DNA from: an uncultured Holophagaceae bacterium
Lineage (GTDB): Bacteria > Acidobacteriota > Holophagae > Holophagales > Holophagaceae
Direction: 5' to 3'
Assembly (NCBI GenBank): GCA_903927605.1
Contig: CAIYNT010000162.1
Location: forward strand, 1-57,249
DNA length: 57,249 nucleotides
The notes beneath the pieces are model-generated. The model was not told the origin of the DNA. It made no database searches and saw only the letters and a list, made by a program, of their open reading frames with translations. The position numbers and the translations under genes were made by a program. Positions 17,195 through 26,819 of this stretch are shown here, one piece after another; the first letter of the stretch is position 1, and every line of letters starts with the position of its first letter.

Positions 17195-18169
17195 ATGAGT
17201 CTCTTTCCCCCCTTCCCCGAAGGACATGACCTCTACCAATGGGTCGAGGTCTTTCTGAAGACCATCCCCTACGCGCGCGTTTCGGGCATGAAGACGACGG
17301 CCCTGGCCAAAGGCCGCGCCAGCCTCCTGCTGCCCGCCCGCCCGACCTGGAACGGGGATGTCGAGCGCGACCGCATCCACACGGGCTGCTTGTGTGTGCT
17401 CGCCGACACGGCCTGCGGGATCGCCGTGGGGACGGCCCTTGAGGAGATGGAACCATTTGCCACTCTGGACCTGCGGATGGACTACCTGCGTTCAGCGGAC
17501 GCTACCCTCGACTTGACCTGCCATGCCCATTGCCACCGGTTGTCGCGCAACGTGGCCTTCGTCCGGGGTGAACTGCGCCAACCCGGCAACGAGGAGGTGA
17601 TCGCCTATGCAAGCGCCACGTTCATGCGCGCCACTCCCAACGCCAGACGTCCAACCACCCCTGACGGGGCGGCGCCCAGGCCGGGCCACGCAACCAAGCC
17701 ACTCACCACCCAACCGGCTTTCCGCCAGGTGTCGGCCAAGGATCTCGACGCGGCAGCGAAATCGACTCAGCCCGCGATGCCCCTGGGCCGCTCTCCCTAT
17801 GTGGACCATCTGGGCGTGGTGCAGCACCCTCAGACGGGGGCAGGCCCCATCTTCCGTCTTCCCTTCCATCCGGACCTGGTCGGCAACCCTACCCTGCCCG
17901 CCCTGCATGGCGGGGTGTTGGCGGGCTTCAGCGAAACCGCCATGATCCTGCATCTGATGGCCACCAATCCCGGCAAGGGGAATGTCATTCCGAAGGCGGT
18001 GGACTTCTCCATGGACTACCTGCGCTCGGCCAAGGCGGTGGACACCTATGCCCAGGGCACTACGATCCGGCAGGGCAATCGCGTGGCGCTGATCCAGGCT
18101 CTCATCTGGCAGGAGGACCCCCAACGCCCAGTGGCTGCGGCCCGTGGCCACTGTCTGATGCCTCAGTAG
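17195..18169 (+). CDS. double-hotdog thioesterase (PaaI-like, acyl-CoA thioesterase family)
   Basis: 324 residues made of two hotdog domains. The first spans about residues 10-145 (HTGCLCVLADTACGIAVGTA, then TLDLRMDYLRSA) and the second about 185-320 (ALHGGVLAGFSETAMILHL, then VDFSMDYLRSAKAVD). The repeated MDYLRSA after each hotdog helix shows internal duplication. Such proteins hydrolyse acyl-CoA thioesters; substrate not predictable. A 40-residue Pro/Thr-rich linker joins the halves. The start ATG 17195 has only a weak AGCGAG ribosome site, but earlier in-frame sequence runs back through the tRNA and cannot be coding. Confidence 0.83.
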   Translation: MSLFPPFPEGHDLYQWVEVFLKTIPYARVSGMKTTALAKGRASLLLPARPTWNGDVERDRIHTGCLCVLADTACGIAVGTALEEMEPFATLDLRMDYLRSADATLDLTCHAHCHRLSRNVAFVRGELRQPGNEEVIAYASATFMRATPNARRPTTPDGAAPRPGHATKPLTTQPAFRQVSAKDLDAAAKSTQPAMPLGRSPYVDHLGVVQHPQTGAGPIFRLPFHPDLVGNPTLPALHGGVLAGFSETAMILHLMATNPGKGNVIPKAVDFSMDYLRSAKAVDTYAQGTTIRQGNRVALIQALIWQEDPQRPVAAARGHCLMPQ

Positions 18170-18232
18170 GCCCTCGGCTGAGGAGATGAACGGGAGAGCC
18201 GCTGCGAGGTTCTGGGCCGCTTCTGAACGATT

Positions 18233-18571
18233 TCAGCGCCAGTGGCCTTCCACCCAGTACCAGCCCCGTTCGTGACGGGCCCAGTGGCCATCCACCCACG
18301 CGACGCCAGGACGGGGCCGCGCGTGGTAGTAGCCCGGAGCCCACACATAGGCATTCCCGCTCCAGTTCCAGTGCCCCGCCACCCAGTAGTGTTCCTGCGA
18401 AGGAGGAGGCGGAGCGTGTTCGTACCGGACCGGTGGGGGTTCCCGCTCCACGTAGGTGTAGTGGACGACCGGGACGGGCTCCACTACCGCCACGCGGCCC
18501 CGGGGGCCAACCACACAGGCGGTACCGAAAAGAGCGAAGGCGGGAAGGGCGAGATATCGATGACGGTTCAT
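18233..18571 (-). CDS. YXWGXW-repeat exported protein
   Basis: 112 residues. An N-terminal signal (YLALPAFALFGTACVVG) could be a weak lipobox. A Pro-rich segment is followed by three aromatic repeats: HYWVAGHWNWSGNAYVWAPGYY, VAWVDGHWARHERGWYWVEGHW. This W-x-x-G-x-W pattern is the YXWGXW family, small envelope proteins of unknown function. The gene is convergent with the thioesterase gene and divergent from the transporter gene. Confidence 0.75.
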   Translation of the reverse strand: MNRHRYLALPAFALFGTACVVGPRGRVAVVEPVPVVHYTYVEREPPPVRYEHAPPPPSQEHYWVAGHWNWSGNAYVWAPGYYHARPRPGVAWVDGHWARHERGWYWVEGHWR

Positions 18572-18695
18572 GGGTGTGACTCCAATTCAGGGAGGACCAC
18601 AGATGAGTCTGAGCCCTTCCCGTGATGGACTCCAGGACTCCCATCAAGGTTTAGCGGGAAAACCATATGCTCCACGCCCGCGCTATTCTCTACCC

Positions 18696-19475
18696 ATGCT
18701 TCTCCCCCTCTACCTGGGCGTGCTGCACGCCATGGAGCCCGATCATGTGGCCGTGGTGACGGGGGTGTCGCTATCCGGCGACCGGCGCGGGGCCTGGAAG
18801 GTGGGGCTCGCATTCGGCGCGTCGCACATGCTGGCGGTGGCGCTGCTTGCCGTGAGCGCAACCCTACTGGGGCGGGCCTTCCTGGGCGACGGGTTCTTTC
18901 TCTGGATGGATCGCCTTGCCTGGACTCTAGTGCTGCTGCTGGGTCTGTGGAATCTCGCCGCTGCCTTCGGTCTCCGCACCATTTCCCTTCACAGCCATGC
19001 ACACCGGCACGGGGCCATCACCCACGAGCACCCCCATCCCCACATACATGGCGCCGGGCGCAGCCGCACACGCTGGACACCAAGGGCCCGACCCACTCAA
19101 GCTGTCACGCGGCGTCCGGCCACCACTTTTATACAGCCCTTGGCCCACCTGGCACCCAAGCACCACCATGCCCCGAGGGCCTCAACCCACCGGTACCACC
19201 ACTCCGCCGCGTGGCTGGGCGCCTTCTTCGGCCTGGGCGGCGTGCGTGGATTCACCACGCTGATGCAAAGTACGGGCATCACCGGGCAGATCCAATTCCT
19301 CTGGGCCCTGTTGCTCTTCGGACTCGGCATCACGGCCATGTTCACCCTGCTGAGCACGCTCTCCGGGTGGCTGGCGGCGAGGCTGGGCACACAGCTCCGA
19401 TTCCGTCACACCCTGTATGCACTGTCAGGTGTGGGCAACGTGGCGGTGGGTCTATTCCTACTGCTCAAGGCATGA
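18696..19475 (+). CDS. NiCoT/UreH-like nickel or cobalt transporter
   Basis: 259 residues, about six membrane helices. The first helix carries HAMEPDHVAVVTGV, the Hx4DH metal-binding motif of nickel/cobalt permeases. A cytoplasmic or periplasmic loop (about residues 97-170) is His-rich (HSHAHRHGAITHEHPHPHIH, later PKHHHAP and HRYHH), suited to metal capture. The middle of this loop is Arg/Pro-rich and poorly conserved-looking; a pair of compensating frameshifts there cannot be excluded. The stop overlaps the murJ start (ATGA), so they are co-translated. No nickel or cobalamin riboswitch is visible upstream. Confidence 0.75.
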   Translation: MLLPLYLGVLHAMEPDHVAVVTGVSLSGDRRGAWKVGLAFGASHMLAVALLAVSATLLGRAFLGDGFFLWMDRLAWTLVLLLGLWNLAAAFGLRTISLHSHAHRHGAITHEHPHPHIHGAGRSRTRWTPRARPTQAVTRRPATTFIQPLAHLAPKHHHAPRASTHRYHHSAAWLGAFFGLGGVRGFTTLMQSTGITGQIQFLWALLLFGLGITAMFTLLSTLSGWLAARLGTQLRFRHTLYALSGVGNVAVGLFLLLKA

Positions 19476-21073
19476 GCCCAGCGCCCCGCCCACCCAGCCT
19501 GCTGCGCTCGGCGGCCGTGGTGTCCTTCATGACGCTGCTGAGCCGCCTCACGGGATTGGTCCAGACCTTCTTCCTCAGCCATGTTCTGGGGGCGGGTGCG
19601 GCGGCGGACGCCTTCGCTGTGGCCTTCCGCCTGCCCAACCTGCTGCGCCGTTTCACTGCTGAAGGCACCATGACCGCTGCCTTCCTCCCTACGCTGTCTG
19701 AAGCAGAGACCGCCGAAGGCGAGGCCGCCGTGAAGGCGGTGGCGGCACGCTTCCTGGGCACCCTGCTGGTCCTCCTACTGCTGGGTGTGGCCCTGGTGCT
19801 GCTGTTCATGGGCCCCCTGGCGGATCTCCTTACCCTGGGTCGCCCCGAAGTGCAGGGAGAACTGACCGCCCGCCTGGGCCGCATCATGTTCCCCTACCTG
19901 GCCCTGGTGAGCCTCACAGCGGGTTTCACGGGGCTGTTGAACCTGCGCCACCGCTTCGCCCTGGCGGCCTCGGTGTCCATCTTCTGGAACCTCGCCTTCA
20001 TCGCCTTCGGGTGGACCACCCTGCATGGGCTGGAGCGACGAGGGCCGGTCCCGTTTGAGACAGTGGCTGTCGTCTGCGCCCTCGCCGTCCTCGCGGGCGG
20101 CATCGTCCAATTGCTGGTGGTACTCCCCACCGTGCGGAAGGAGGGATTCGGCCTCGCCTTCGGCCTGCACCTGCGGGATCCCTGGGTCCGCAAGATCCTG
20201 CGCCGCATGGGCCCAGGCCTGTTGGCCGCGGGCATCTACCCAATCAATGCCCTCATCAGCACGGTGCTGGCCTCCAAGCTGCCCAACGGCGCCCAGATGA
20301 TCCTCCTCAACAGCGGCATGATGGCCGAGATGGTGATGGGGCTCTTCGCCATGAGCCTGGCCACCGCCGGACTGCCCACGCTGTCCCGCCAGGCGGATGC
20401 CCAGGACTGGCCCGCCCTGAACCGCAGCCTCACGCAATCCATCTCGGCCTCGGCCCTGCTGGTGCTTCCCGCCTCCGTCGGGCTCGCCGTGCTGGCCCGG
20501 CCCATCTGCGCCCTGCTCTTCCGCACGGGTGCTTACACCCCTGCCGCCGCGGATTGGACGGCCGTCACGCTGGTGTTCCAATCCGTCGGCCTTGTGTTCG
20601 TGGCCGCCCAGCGCTTAAGCAATCAGGCCCTCTATGCCCTCAAGGACTACCGGGGCCCCGCCGCTCTGGCGGGCGGCACGCTGGTGCTCAACGTGGCCCT
20701 CAGCCTTGTCCTGATGAAGCCCCTTGGCACCGGGGGTCTGGCCCTGGCCAACGGCCTCTCCAGCCTCGTGGGCTTGGTGGGCGTCCTGCTGCGCCTGCGG
20801 CCCCGCCTGCCGGGCCTGAACCTGAGCCCCCTCCTGGACGCCACGGGCCGGGCTCTGGCCGCCTGCATCCTCATGGGCCTGCTGGCCTGGGGCGGCGCGC
20901 GGCTGCTCTCGTTGGATGCCCCCCACACCTTCACCCGCGCGGCATTGGGCTTCCGGTTGCTGCCCCTGGTGGCCCTCTGCGCCGCGGTCTACGGCCTGGC
21001 CGCGGCAGGCTTCGGTCATCCCGAGGCACGGGAACTGGCGGAGAAAATCAGGCGGAAGTTGAACTGGGGTTAG
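19472..21073 (+). CDS. murJ: lipid II flippase MurJ
   Basis: 533 residues with about 14 membrane helices, the normal MurJ/MviN size. The N-terminus SFMTLLSRLTGLVQTFFLSH and then GAGAAADAFAVAFRLPNLLRRFTAEG are the family signature, including the Arg residues that line the cavity. QRLSNQALYALKDYRGPA occurs near residue 385. MurJ flips lipid II across the inner membrane for peptidoglycan synthesis. The ATG overlaps the preceding stop by four bases. A longer frame starting at 18947 is an artefact of overlapping the transporter gene. Confidence 0.95.
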   Translation: MSPAPRPPSLLRSAAVVSFMTLLSRLTGLVQTFFLSHVLGAGAAADAFAVAFRLPNLLRRFTAEGTMTAAFLPTLSEAETAEGEAAVKAVAARFLGTLLVLLLLGVALVLLFMGPLADLLTLGRPEVQGELTARLGRIMFPYLALVSLTAGFTGLLNLRHRFALAASVSIFWNLAFIAFGWTTLHGLERRGPVPFETVAVVCALAVLAGGIVQLLVVLPTVRKEGFGLAFGLHLRDPWVRKILRRMGPGLLAAGIYPINALISTVLASKLPNGAQMILLNSGMMAEMVMGLFAMSLATAGLPTLSRQADAQDWPALNRSLTQSISASALLVLPASVGLAVLARPICALLFRTGAYTPAAADWTAVTLVFQSVGLVFVAAQRLSNQALYALKDYRGPAALAGGTLVLNVALSLVLMKPLGTGGLALANGLSSLVGLVGVLLRLRPRLPGLNLSPLLDATGRALAACILMGLLAWGGARLLSLDAPHTFTRAALGFRLLPLVALCAAVYGLAAAGFGHPEARELAEKIRRKLNWG

Positions 21074-21134
21074 CCCATCATCACGTAGCTTTCCCGGCGC
21101 TCGTCGCCATGGATGGATTCCTGGAGAGGTGGCC

Positions 21135-22298
21135 ATGCGAACCCCCGTGCAAGCCACCAATCCACGTTCTCGCCACATCCGTGCAGCCGGATTCACTTTC
21201 CCGCCGTGGATCCTGGCCCTCCTTTTCCTGATGACCTGCGGCGGCGGCCACGGTGGAGGGAATAGCAGCGCATCGCCCGTGGGAAATGGTGTGGCCCCTG
21301 GAGGCGCGCTCACCACCTTGGTGACCCCAGCGCCGGGGAATGCCTCAGGCCAAGCCGCCGTTCCGGCAGAGGCGGATGTGGAGGATGTGTCGAGCCCCAC
21401 GACGGTGGTCGGAACCGGCACGCCCGAGAGTTGCACGCCCGAAGCGCTGGAAGCCGCCATCCACAAGGGCGGCATCGTCACGTTCAACCCCGGCCCCAAG
21501 CCCGTGACCATCACGCTGGATCACACGCTGAAGATCATCAATAACGCCGGGGTGAACCAGAACGGGGATCTGATCATCGATGGCGGCGGAAAGATCACCC
21601 TCAGCGGCGGCGGGCGCTGCCGCATCCTCTATCAGAACGGCTGCGATCAGGCCCAGGCCTGGATCACCGATCACTGCGACAACTACCCCCACCCGCGCCT
21701 GGTGCTGCAGAAACTCATCTTCGCCGATGGCTATGCCACCGATGGCGGCACCTTCGGCGGCGGTGCGGTATTTGTGGAGAGCGGCAGTCTGAAGGTGGTG
21801 AACTGTGTCTTCGTGAGGAACCAGTGCGCCCTCACCGGCCAGGATGTGGCGGGCGGCGCCCTCTACACCTTGATGGTTCAAAGCCCCGTCTACCTCACCC
21901 GCTGCACCTTCGGCGGTTCTTCCGCGTTAGGGAACAAGGGCTCCCACGGCGGCGCCCTCGGCACCATCGGCGTGTCGTACACCGCGCTCAACAGCCTCTT
22001 CAGCTACAACCAAGCCACAGGGAAGGGCCAGAACAGCGGTACCCCCGGCGGCGGCAACGGCGGCGCCATCTACAACGACGGAAACACCTACACGTTGACG
22101 CTGAAGGGCTGCAACATCTCGAACAACACCGCCAACGAGCTGGCGGGCGGCCTCTTCTACGTGAGCAACAACAGCACTGGTTCGGTAGTGATCGATCAAT
22201 GCACCTTCCACGCCAACCCCGGCACCAACGTCCAGAGCCTGCCCGGCTTTTTCATCCAGGGCGCCAGCTCAGTGATCACGAATTCCGCGATCGACTGA
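21135..22298 (+). CDS. beta-helix lipoprotein (polymorphic-outer-membrane-protein-like repeats)
   Basis: 387 residues. A lipoprotein signal ends LLFLMTCGGG (lipobox LMTC). After a low-complexity Gly/Ala/Pro linker, residues about 110-380 have right-handed beta-helix features: LIIDGGGKITLSGGG, GGAVFVESGSLKVVNCVF, GGALYTLMVQSPVYLTRCTF, GGAIYNDGNTYTLTLKGCNISNNTA. The fold is used by surface adhesins and polysaccharide-active enzymes; no catalytic residues are recognisable. ATG 21135 has GGAGAGG five bases upstream. Confidence 0.8.
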   Translation: MRTPVQATNPRSRHIRAAGFTFPPWILALLFLMTCGGGHGGGNSSASPVGNGVAPGGALTTLVTPAPGNASGQAAVPAEADVEDVSSPTTVVGTGTPESCTPEALEAAIHKGGIVTFNPGPKPVTITLDHTLKIINNAGVNQNGDLIIDGGGKITLSGGGRCRILYQNGCDQAQAWITDHCDNYPHPRLVLQKLIFADGYATDGGTFGGGAVFVESGSLKVVNCVFVRNQCALTGQDVAGGALYTLMVQSPVYLTRCTFGGSSALGNKGSHGGALGTIGVSYTALNSLFSYNQATGKGQNSGTPGGGNGGAIYNDGNTYTLTLKGCNISNNTANELAGGLFYVSNNSTGSVVIDQCTFHANPGTNVQSLPGFFIQGASSVITNSAID

Positions 22299-22325
22299 TG
22301 CCGAGTAGCGATCAATAGGTAGAGA

Positions 22326-22448
22326 TTCACCACGGAACCAGAGAGCGCACGGAGGAGGCACGGAGGCCGCCGTGTTCCTCCAGATAGGCAGGCCACTTCC
22401 AGCCATACCGGAAGCCAGAGGAGGCGTCAGGCCTTCCGTGGTGGCTTC
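22326..22448. repeat. imperfect inverted repeat, CACCACGGA arms
   Basis: TTCACCACGGAA at 22326-22337 is mirrored by TTCCGTGGTGGCTTC at 22434-22448, with further short inverted matches inside (GGAGG/CCTCC). It is intergenic between the beta-helix and cytochrome genes and belongs to the same loose repeat type as 4118-4190 and 41887-41961. The AT-rich stretch after it (22470-22530) is the likely cytochrome promoter region, but I could not assign hexamers. Confidence 0.6.
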
Positions 22449-22558
22449 ATGACTTGTGCCCAGGATCACTAAAAACGACCTATTAGTCATCAAAATTTAA
22501 ACGTATTAATTCATGATGTCGTGATCATCAATCGAATTTCCTCACTGGGAGGTGGATC

Positions 22559-24622
22559 GTGCAATGGAAATGGGGAAGAGTCGCAGCAATCGTCGGGGGG
22601 TTCGTCCTCCTGGCAGGCTTGCGGGCAACCGAAAAAGCGGCGGGCAGCGGACCAGCCGCCATAGCCCAGACCAAGACAGCCACGGCTGAGGCGCCCCACA
22701 AGGCGGTCCCGGCCAAACCGGAAGCGAAATCGGAAGGGGAACTCAGCCCCCGGACGCTGGATGGCTACGTCGAGCAGGAGAAGGTCTTCTACGACTTCCT
22801 GCGGAAGAACCATCCGATGTTCGCCGACTACGAGAAGAACGGCCGGATCGTCGGTAAGTACCAGATCAGCGATCGCGAGGAAGAATTCGTCGAGTTCGGT
22901 GGCGGCAAGGAATTCGAGGCCCAGAATAATCGGCAGGCCGCGATCACGTACCGGCTGGGGATGGAGTCCATTCTGGACCTGCCCAACAAGTTCGTGGGTG
23001 CGAAGAAGTGCGGGGAATGCCACCCGGCCCAGTACGAGAAGTGGTCCCGCTCGCGGCACGCCATGGTCGTGCGATTCCCGGACGAGATGGTCGAGATTCC
23101 GAATAAGGACCTGACCAAGGGCCTGTACGGGACCCAGGCTTCTGTGCTTCCGCCGGGGATCACACCGGATGCAGTCTTCGCCATCATCGGAACCCCCCGT
23201 ACCAAATACGGCTTTCTCGACGCCTGGCTGGTCCGCGGAACCTACCACATCGAAGGCGGAACGCTGAAGGACAAGACGGGCACCCTCGTGGCCGGCGGCA
23301 ACCAGTTCAGCCGCAGCTGGGCCGAATCCCTCACGCCTGACATGACCAAGAAGATCGCCGCCTATGTTCCTGGCTTCCCCACCACCCTGGCGGCCTTTGG
23401 TGATCAGGGCTCCGCCATCTGGGGCCTCAATTCCTACGGTTCCAAGAATCGCAAGAACATGCTCTTCCAGCCCGCCAGTTCCTACTGCGAGGTCTGTCAC
23501 ACCTTCAAGTTCGACTTCAAGAATCAGAACGAACTCATGGCGGCCCTCGGCAAGCCGGAAGAGCTGAGGAAGCATGTCGTCAACAAGGGCATCACCTGCG
23601 AAGATTGTCATGGCGCCGGCGCCCACCTCATGGGTGCGCGGGGCGCGGGCATGCCCTCCGACTGCGAACGCTGCCACCAGCGGTTTGCCTACAACACGGA
23701 CGAAGCCAAGAAGGATCCCAAGCACATGCTCTCCTCCTTCTTCAAGGGCGCCTGTCCCGCCTGCGGCACGGAAGGCTCCCAGTCCTACTACACCACCCAC
23801 AAGGAACACGGGATGAGCTGTGGCACCTGCCACGATCCCCACGAGGTGACCGCCAACGACTGGAAGGATCCTTACACGATCCCAGGCCTCAAGAAGCAGT
23901 GCCAGGACTGCCACACAACCCAGGGCGAATTCTTCGCCAAGAACGAGATCCATGGCAACAACCGCTGCACCAGCTGCCACATGCCGGTCATGGGGAGTTG
24001 CGAGAACTTCCAATCGATCCAGTACCCGGATTACGGTGGCTTCGACAATCAGCGGGCTTCCCACATCTGGAAGATCCTAGTCGACCCCGAGGCCAAGACG
24101 CTCAATCCTCCCGAGGGCAAGGACCGGAGCTGGAAGGGCGGCGCCTGGCGTCTCACGAAGAAGGACGGGAAACCCTACATCGACCTGATGTGGTCCTGCG
24201 GGCGGACGAGCTTCGGCGATGCGGATCTCGCCCAGACCGGCGGCTGCCACAGCCCCGCGCAGTCCTCCCAGCCCAAGGAGCTCCTTTTCACCAATCAGCG
24301 CATGATCTACGACAAGGTGATGACCTGGGAGACCCCGGTGAAGAAGGGGCTCGCAGAAGTCGAGGCCGCCCTCAAAGAGCTGGGCCCCATGCTTGCCAAG
24401 AGCCAGCTAGGTAAGGCTCAGAAGGCCCAGGTCCAGCTGATGGTCAACCAGGCCCAGGACATCGTGAAGTCCGTCAAGAAGGATGGTTCCTGGGGCGTCC
24501 ATGCCCCCACCTTCACGAAAGGGAAGCTGGATGAAGCGAAGGTGCTCGTCCAGGGCGCTAAGGCCACTTTGCAGGGGAACGCAAGAGCCTCCCTTAAACC
24601 AGCTGGCGCGATCAAAGGCTAG
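22559..24622 (+). CDS. multihaem c-type cytochrome with seven CXXCH motifs
   Basis: 687 residues. One N-terminal hydrophobic helix (about 8-21), uncleaved anchor or signal peptide, precedes an Ala/Lys/Pro linker. Haem-binding CXXCH motifs start at residues 151, 310, 347, 369, 421, 448 and 470; a CPACG at 399 sits where an eighth might be. The first 300 residues hold only one haem. The C-terminal helical part (about 580-670, Lys/Ala-rich) resembles the tail of multihaem nitrite-reductase-like or OmcA-like cytochromes. A periplasmic electron-transfer role, possibly in extracellular or anaerobic respiration, is inferred. The start is GTG 22559 with GGGAGG six bases upstream. It is monocistronic, ending at a hairpin. 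Confidence 0.9.
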   Translation: MQWKWGRVAAIVGGFVLLAGLRATEKAAGSGPAAIAQTKTATAEAPHKAVPAKPEAKSEGELSPRTLDGYVEQEKVFYDFLRKNHPMFADYEKNGRIVGKYQISDREEEFVEFGGGKEFEAQNNRQAAITYRLGMESILDLPNKFVGAKKCGECHPAQYEKWSRSRHAMVVRFPDEMVEIPNKDLTKGLYGTQASVLPPGITPDAVFAIIGTPRTKYGFLDAWLVRGTYHIEGGTLKDKTGTLVAGGNQFSRSWAESLTPDMTKKIAAYVPGFPTTLAAFGDQGSAIWGLNSYGSKNRKNMLFQPASSYCEVCHTFKFDFKNQNELMAALGKPEELRKHVVNKGITCEDCHGAGAHLMGARGAGMPSDCERCHQRFAYNTDEAKKDPKHMLSSFFKGACPACGTEGSQSYYTTHKEHGMSCGTCHDPHEVTANDWKDPYTIPGLKKQCQDCHTTQGEFFAKNEIHGNNRCTSCHMPVMGSCENFQSIQYPDYGGFDNQRASHIWKILVDPEAKTLNPPEGKDRSWKGGAWRLTKKDGKPYIDLMWSCGRTSFGDADLAQTGGCHSPAQSSQPKELLFTNQRMIYDKVMTWETPVKKGLAEVEAALKELGPMLAKSQLGKAQKAQVQLMVNQAQDIVKSVKKDGSWGVHAPTFTKGKLDEAKVLVQGAKATLQGNARASLKPAGAIKG

Positions 24623-24633
24623 AGTCTGTGTAT

Positions 24634-24664
24634 GAAAGGGGCCGGGTCATGCCCGGCCTCTTTC
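24634..24664 (+). terminator. intrinsic terminator of the cytochrome gene
   Basis: GAAAGGGGCCGGG (24634-24646) pairs with 24652-24664 over 13 bp with one G-U pair and a five-base loop, 11 bases after the cytochrome stop. The following bases are only moderately T-rich. It also lies between convergent genes and could serve both. Confidence 0.75.
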
Positions 24665-24698
24665 GTCTATTCAGTCCTACTACAAGGACGAGGGGCGA

Positions 24699-26684
24699 TT
24701 AGTTGATGTTCTGCAGCGCTTCTCGCAGCCCAGCGAGGCGGTAGGGCTTCTGGACGAAGGCGACCAGTCCCTTGCCTGTGAACTTCTGGTTCACTTCGTA
24801 CTCGCTGAACCCGCTCGCCAGGATCACTTGGACCTGCGGATCCATCTGCCGCAGCTCCCGGAACGCCTGCTCGCCATCCATGCGGGGCATGGTCAAGTCC
24901 AGGAGCACCAGCCTGATGTCGGGATGCTGCCGGTACACCTCCAGGGCCTGCCCCCCATCCTCGGCGGTCAGCACCTGGAAGCCCATCTCCTCCAGTAGCT
25001 CCGCCCCGACGGTGCGCACCGTCTCCTCGTCGTCGACTAGCAGGATGGTCCCAGAGCCACGCCATGCTTCGGCTGGAGGTGCCTGGGCGGCCAGCTCGGC
25101 CAACAGTGGTCCCGCTGGCAGCAGGATCTTGAAGGTCGTTCCCTTGCCAGGCTCACTGTGGATCTTGATGGCGCCCTTGTGCCCTCGCACGATCCCCAGA
25201 ACGGCAGCCATCCCCAACCCTCGCCCCGCGAACTTGGTGGTGAAGAAGGGGTCGAAGATCCTGCTCAAGGTCTCCTTTCCCATGCCGCAGCCGGTGTCGG
25301 CCACCTCGAGAAAGACGTACGTGCCCTCCTGCAGGTTCTCGTCGAGCCAGACATCTTTCAGGTAGGGTCGGCTGCAGACCATGCACCCGGTGGAAAGGGC
25401 GATGACCCCGCTCTGGTCGCCGATGGCCTCGGAGGCATTGATCACCAGGTTCATGAGCACCTGCCGCAGCTGGGTGGCATCCCCTTCCACCCAGGGCAGG
25501 GGCTGGTGCAGGTCAAGATGCAGCACGGCCTTCTTGGAGATGGAAACCTCCAACATGTGCAGCGTGTCTTCCACAAGGCGATTCAGGTCGAGGATATCGA
25601 TGGCGAGCTGGCCCTTGCCGGAGTAGGCCAGCATCTGCCGGGCGAGATCGGCAGCCCGGACAGCCCCTTGTTCAATCCGCTCGAGCTTGTCCTTCACCGG
25701 AGAGTCCGGCTCGAGGTGCAGAAGCGCCAGATCCGTGTTCCCGATGATGGACGTCAGGATGTTGTTGAAGTCATGGGCGATGCCTCCAGCCAACACCCCA
25801 AGGCTCTCAAGCTTCTGGGCATGGAGCAGCTGCTGCTCAAGGTGGAGGCGCTCATCCTCGACCCGTTTCCGCTCACGAAGGTCCCGGACGAAGGAGCAGT
25901 TGAGCTCCAGGTCTCCGAACCAGAGGTGGTTGATGGATACTTCCACCGGGAATTCCGTTCCGTCCTTGCGCCGATGAACCGACTCCAGCGTCAGGGACGT
26001 GCCCCCTTTCCTCGCCCCCCAGATGGCCGGCCAGGCGTCGGGGGGGGTCCGGGCGTCGACATCCGTGACTCTCAGCCCGACGAGTTCGTCGCACGTGTAG
26101 CCCAGGGAGCGGCAGGCCGCCTCGTTCACATCCACGATGGTGGCGTCTTCCCGGACCCAGTAGATGGCATCGGCGGCCTTGTCCATGGCAAAGCGGGCCA
26201 GCCGCAGCGCCTCCTCGGTCCGTTTGCGCTCGGTGATGTCGATGACGCTCCAGATCACGCCCGGGTCTCCGTTCGGGAGAAGGAGCCTCACGCCGGTGAA
26301 CGCGCACCAGAAGGCGGTCCCATCCTTCCGGCGCCAGGGATAGTCCAGGCTGGTCATCTCCCTCCCATCCCGGGCGCTCTGGAAGGTGGGGGCAAATCCA
26401 TCGTAATGCTCTTGGTCCAGATGCAGGATCAGGGCGTTCTGCCCGATCAACTCCTCCGGCTGGTAGCCGAACAGAACGCAGAACTGGTGATTGACATCCA
26501 GGATCTGCCGGGTGGAAGACACAATGAGGTGCCCCGACCCGTTGTGGTCGAAGAGGGTCCGGGCCTGCTTCTGCTGTTCTTCCATCCGCTGCTTCGTGGC
26601 CCTGAGCCTGGCCACCAGAAACACGCACAACCCCAGAGCCGCCGATAGCAACCCATAGACCAGCCCATTCAAACCAAACGTCAT
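24699..26684 (-). CDS. PAS-containing hybrid sensor histidine kinase with receiver domain
   Basis: 661 residues from ATG 26684. One N-terminal membrane helix (3-25) is followed by PAS 1 (FDHNGSGHLIVSSTRQILDV), PAS 2 (MDKAADAIYWVREDATIVDV), a HisKA dimerisation segment (GGIAHDFNNILTSIIGNTDL), an HATPase domain (NLVINASEAIGDQS, then DTGCGMGKETLSRIFDPFFT), and a C-terminal receiver (ILLVDDEETVRTVG, VLLDLTMPRMDG). The kinase family is the HDFNN type, often phosphorylating its own receiver. No response-regulator gene adjoins it, so it is an orphan. ATG 26744 is an alternative start adding 20 residues; 26684 has a better GGGAGAGGA site and places the membrane helix at the N-terminus. Confidence 0.92.
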   Translation of the reverse strand: MTFGLNGLVYGLLSAALGLCVFLVARLRATKQRMEEQQKQARTLFDHNGSGHLIVSSTRQILDVNHQFCVLFGYQPEELIGQNALILHLDQEHYDGFAPTFQSARDGREMTSLDYPWRRKDGTAFWCAFTGVRLLLPNGDPGVIWSVIDITERKRTEEALRLARFAMDKAADAIYWVREDATIVDVNEAACRSLGYTCDELVGLRVTDVDARTPPDAWPAIWGARKGGTSLTLESVHRRKDGTEFPVEVSINHLWFGDLELNCSFVRDLRERKRVEDERLHLEQQLLHAQKLESLGVLAGGIAHDFNNILTSIIGNTDLALLHLEPDSPVKDKLERIEQGAVRAADLARQMLAYSGKGQLAIDILDLNRLVEDTLHMLEVSISKKAVLHLDLHQPLPWVEGDATQLRQVLMNLVINASEAIGDQSGVIALSTGCMVCSRPYLKDVWLDENLQEGTYVFLEVADTGCGMGKETLSRIFDPFFTTKFAGRGLGMAAVLGIVRGHKGAIKIHSEPGKGTTFKILLPAGPLLAELAAQAPPAEAWRGSGTILLVDDEETVRTVGAELLEEMGFQVLTAEDGGQALEVYRQHPDIRLVLLDLTMPRMDGEQAFRELRQMDPQVQVILASGFSEYEVNQKFTGKGLVAFVQKPYRLAGLREALQNIN

Positions 26685-26819
26685 TCCTCTCCCGGGGTTG
26701 CTGGATGCGGTTTCGCCTAAAAAGTTCCGTTGAATGAGAACCATCCTGGCATGGATGCCCCATTTTGGCCCGGGCAGGTGGGGGGCCGGTCCGGCGGGGT
26801 CCTTCCCTAGCAGCAGGGG

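Noticed and set aside
18947..19471. Upstream extension of the murJ frame through the transporter gene
   Set aside because: MurJ starts normally at 19472; the extension lacks homology and overlaps a better-supported gene. A local frameshift within the transporter's His-rich loop was considered but cannot be shown.
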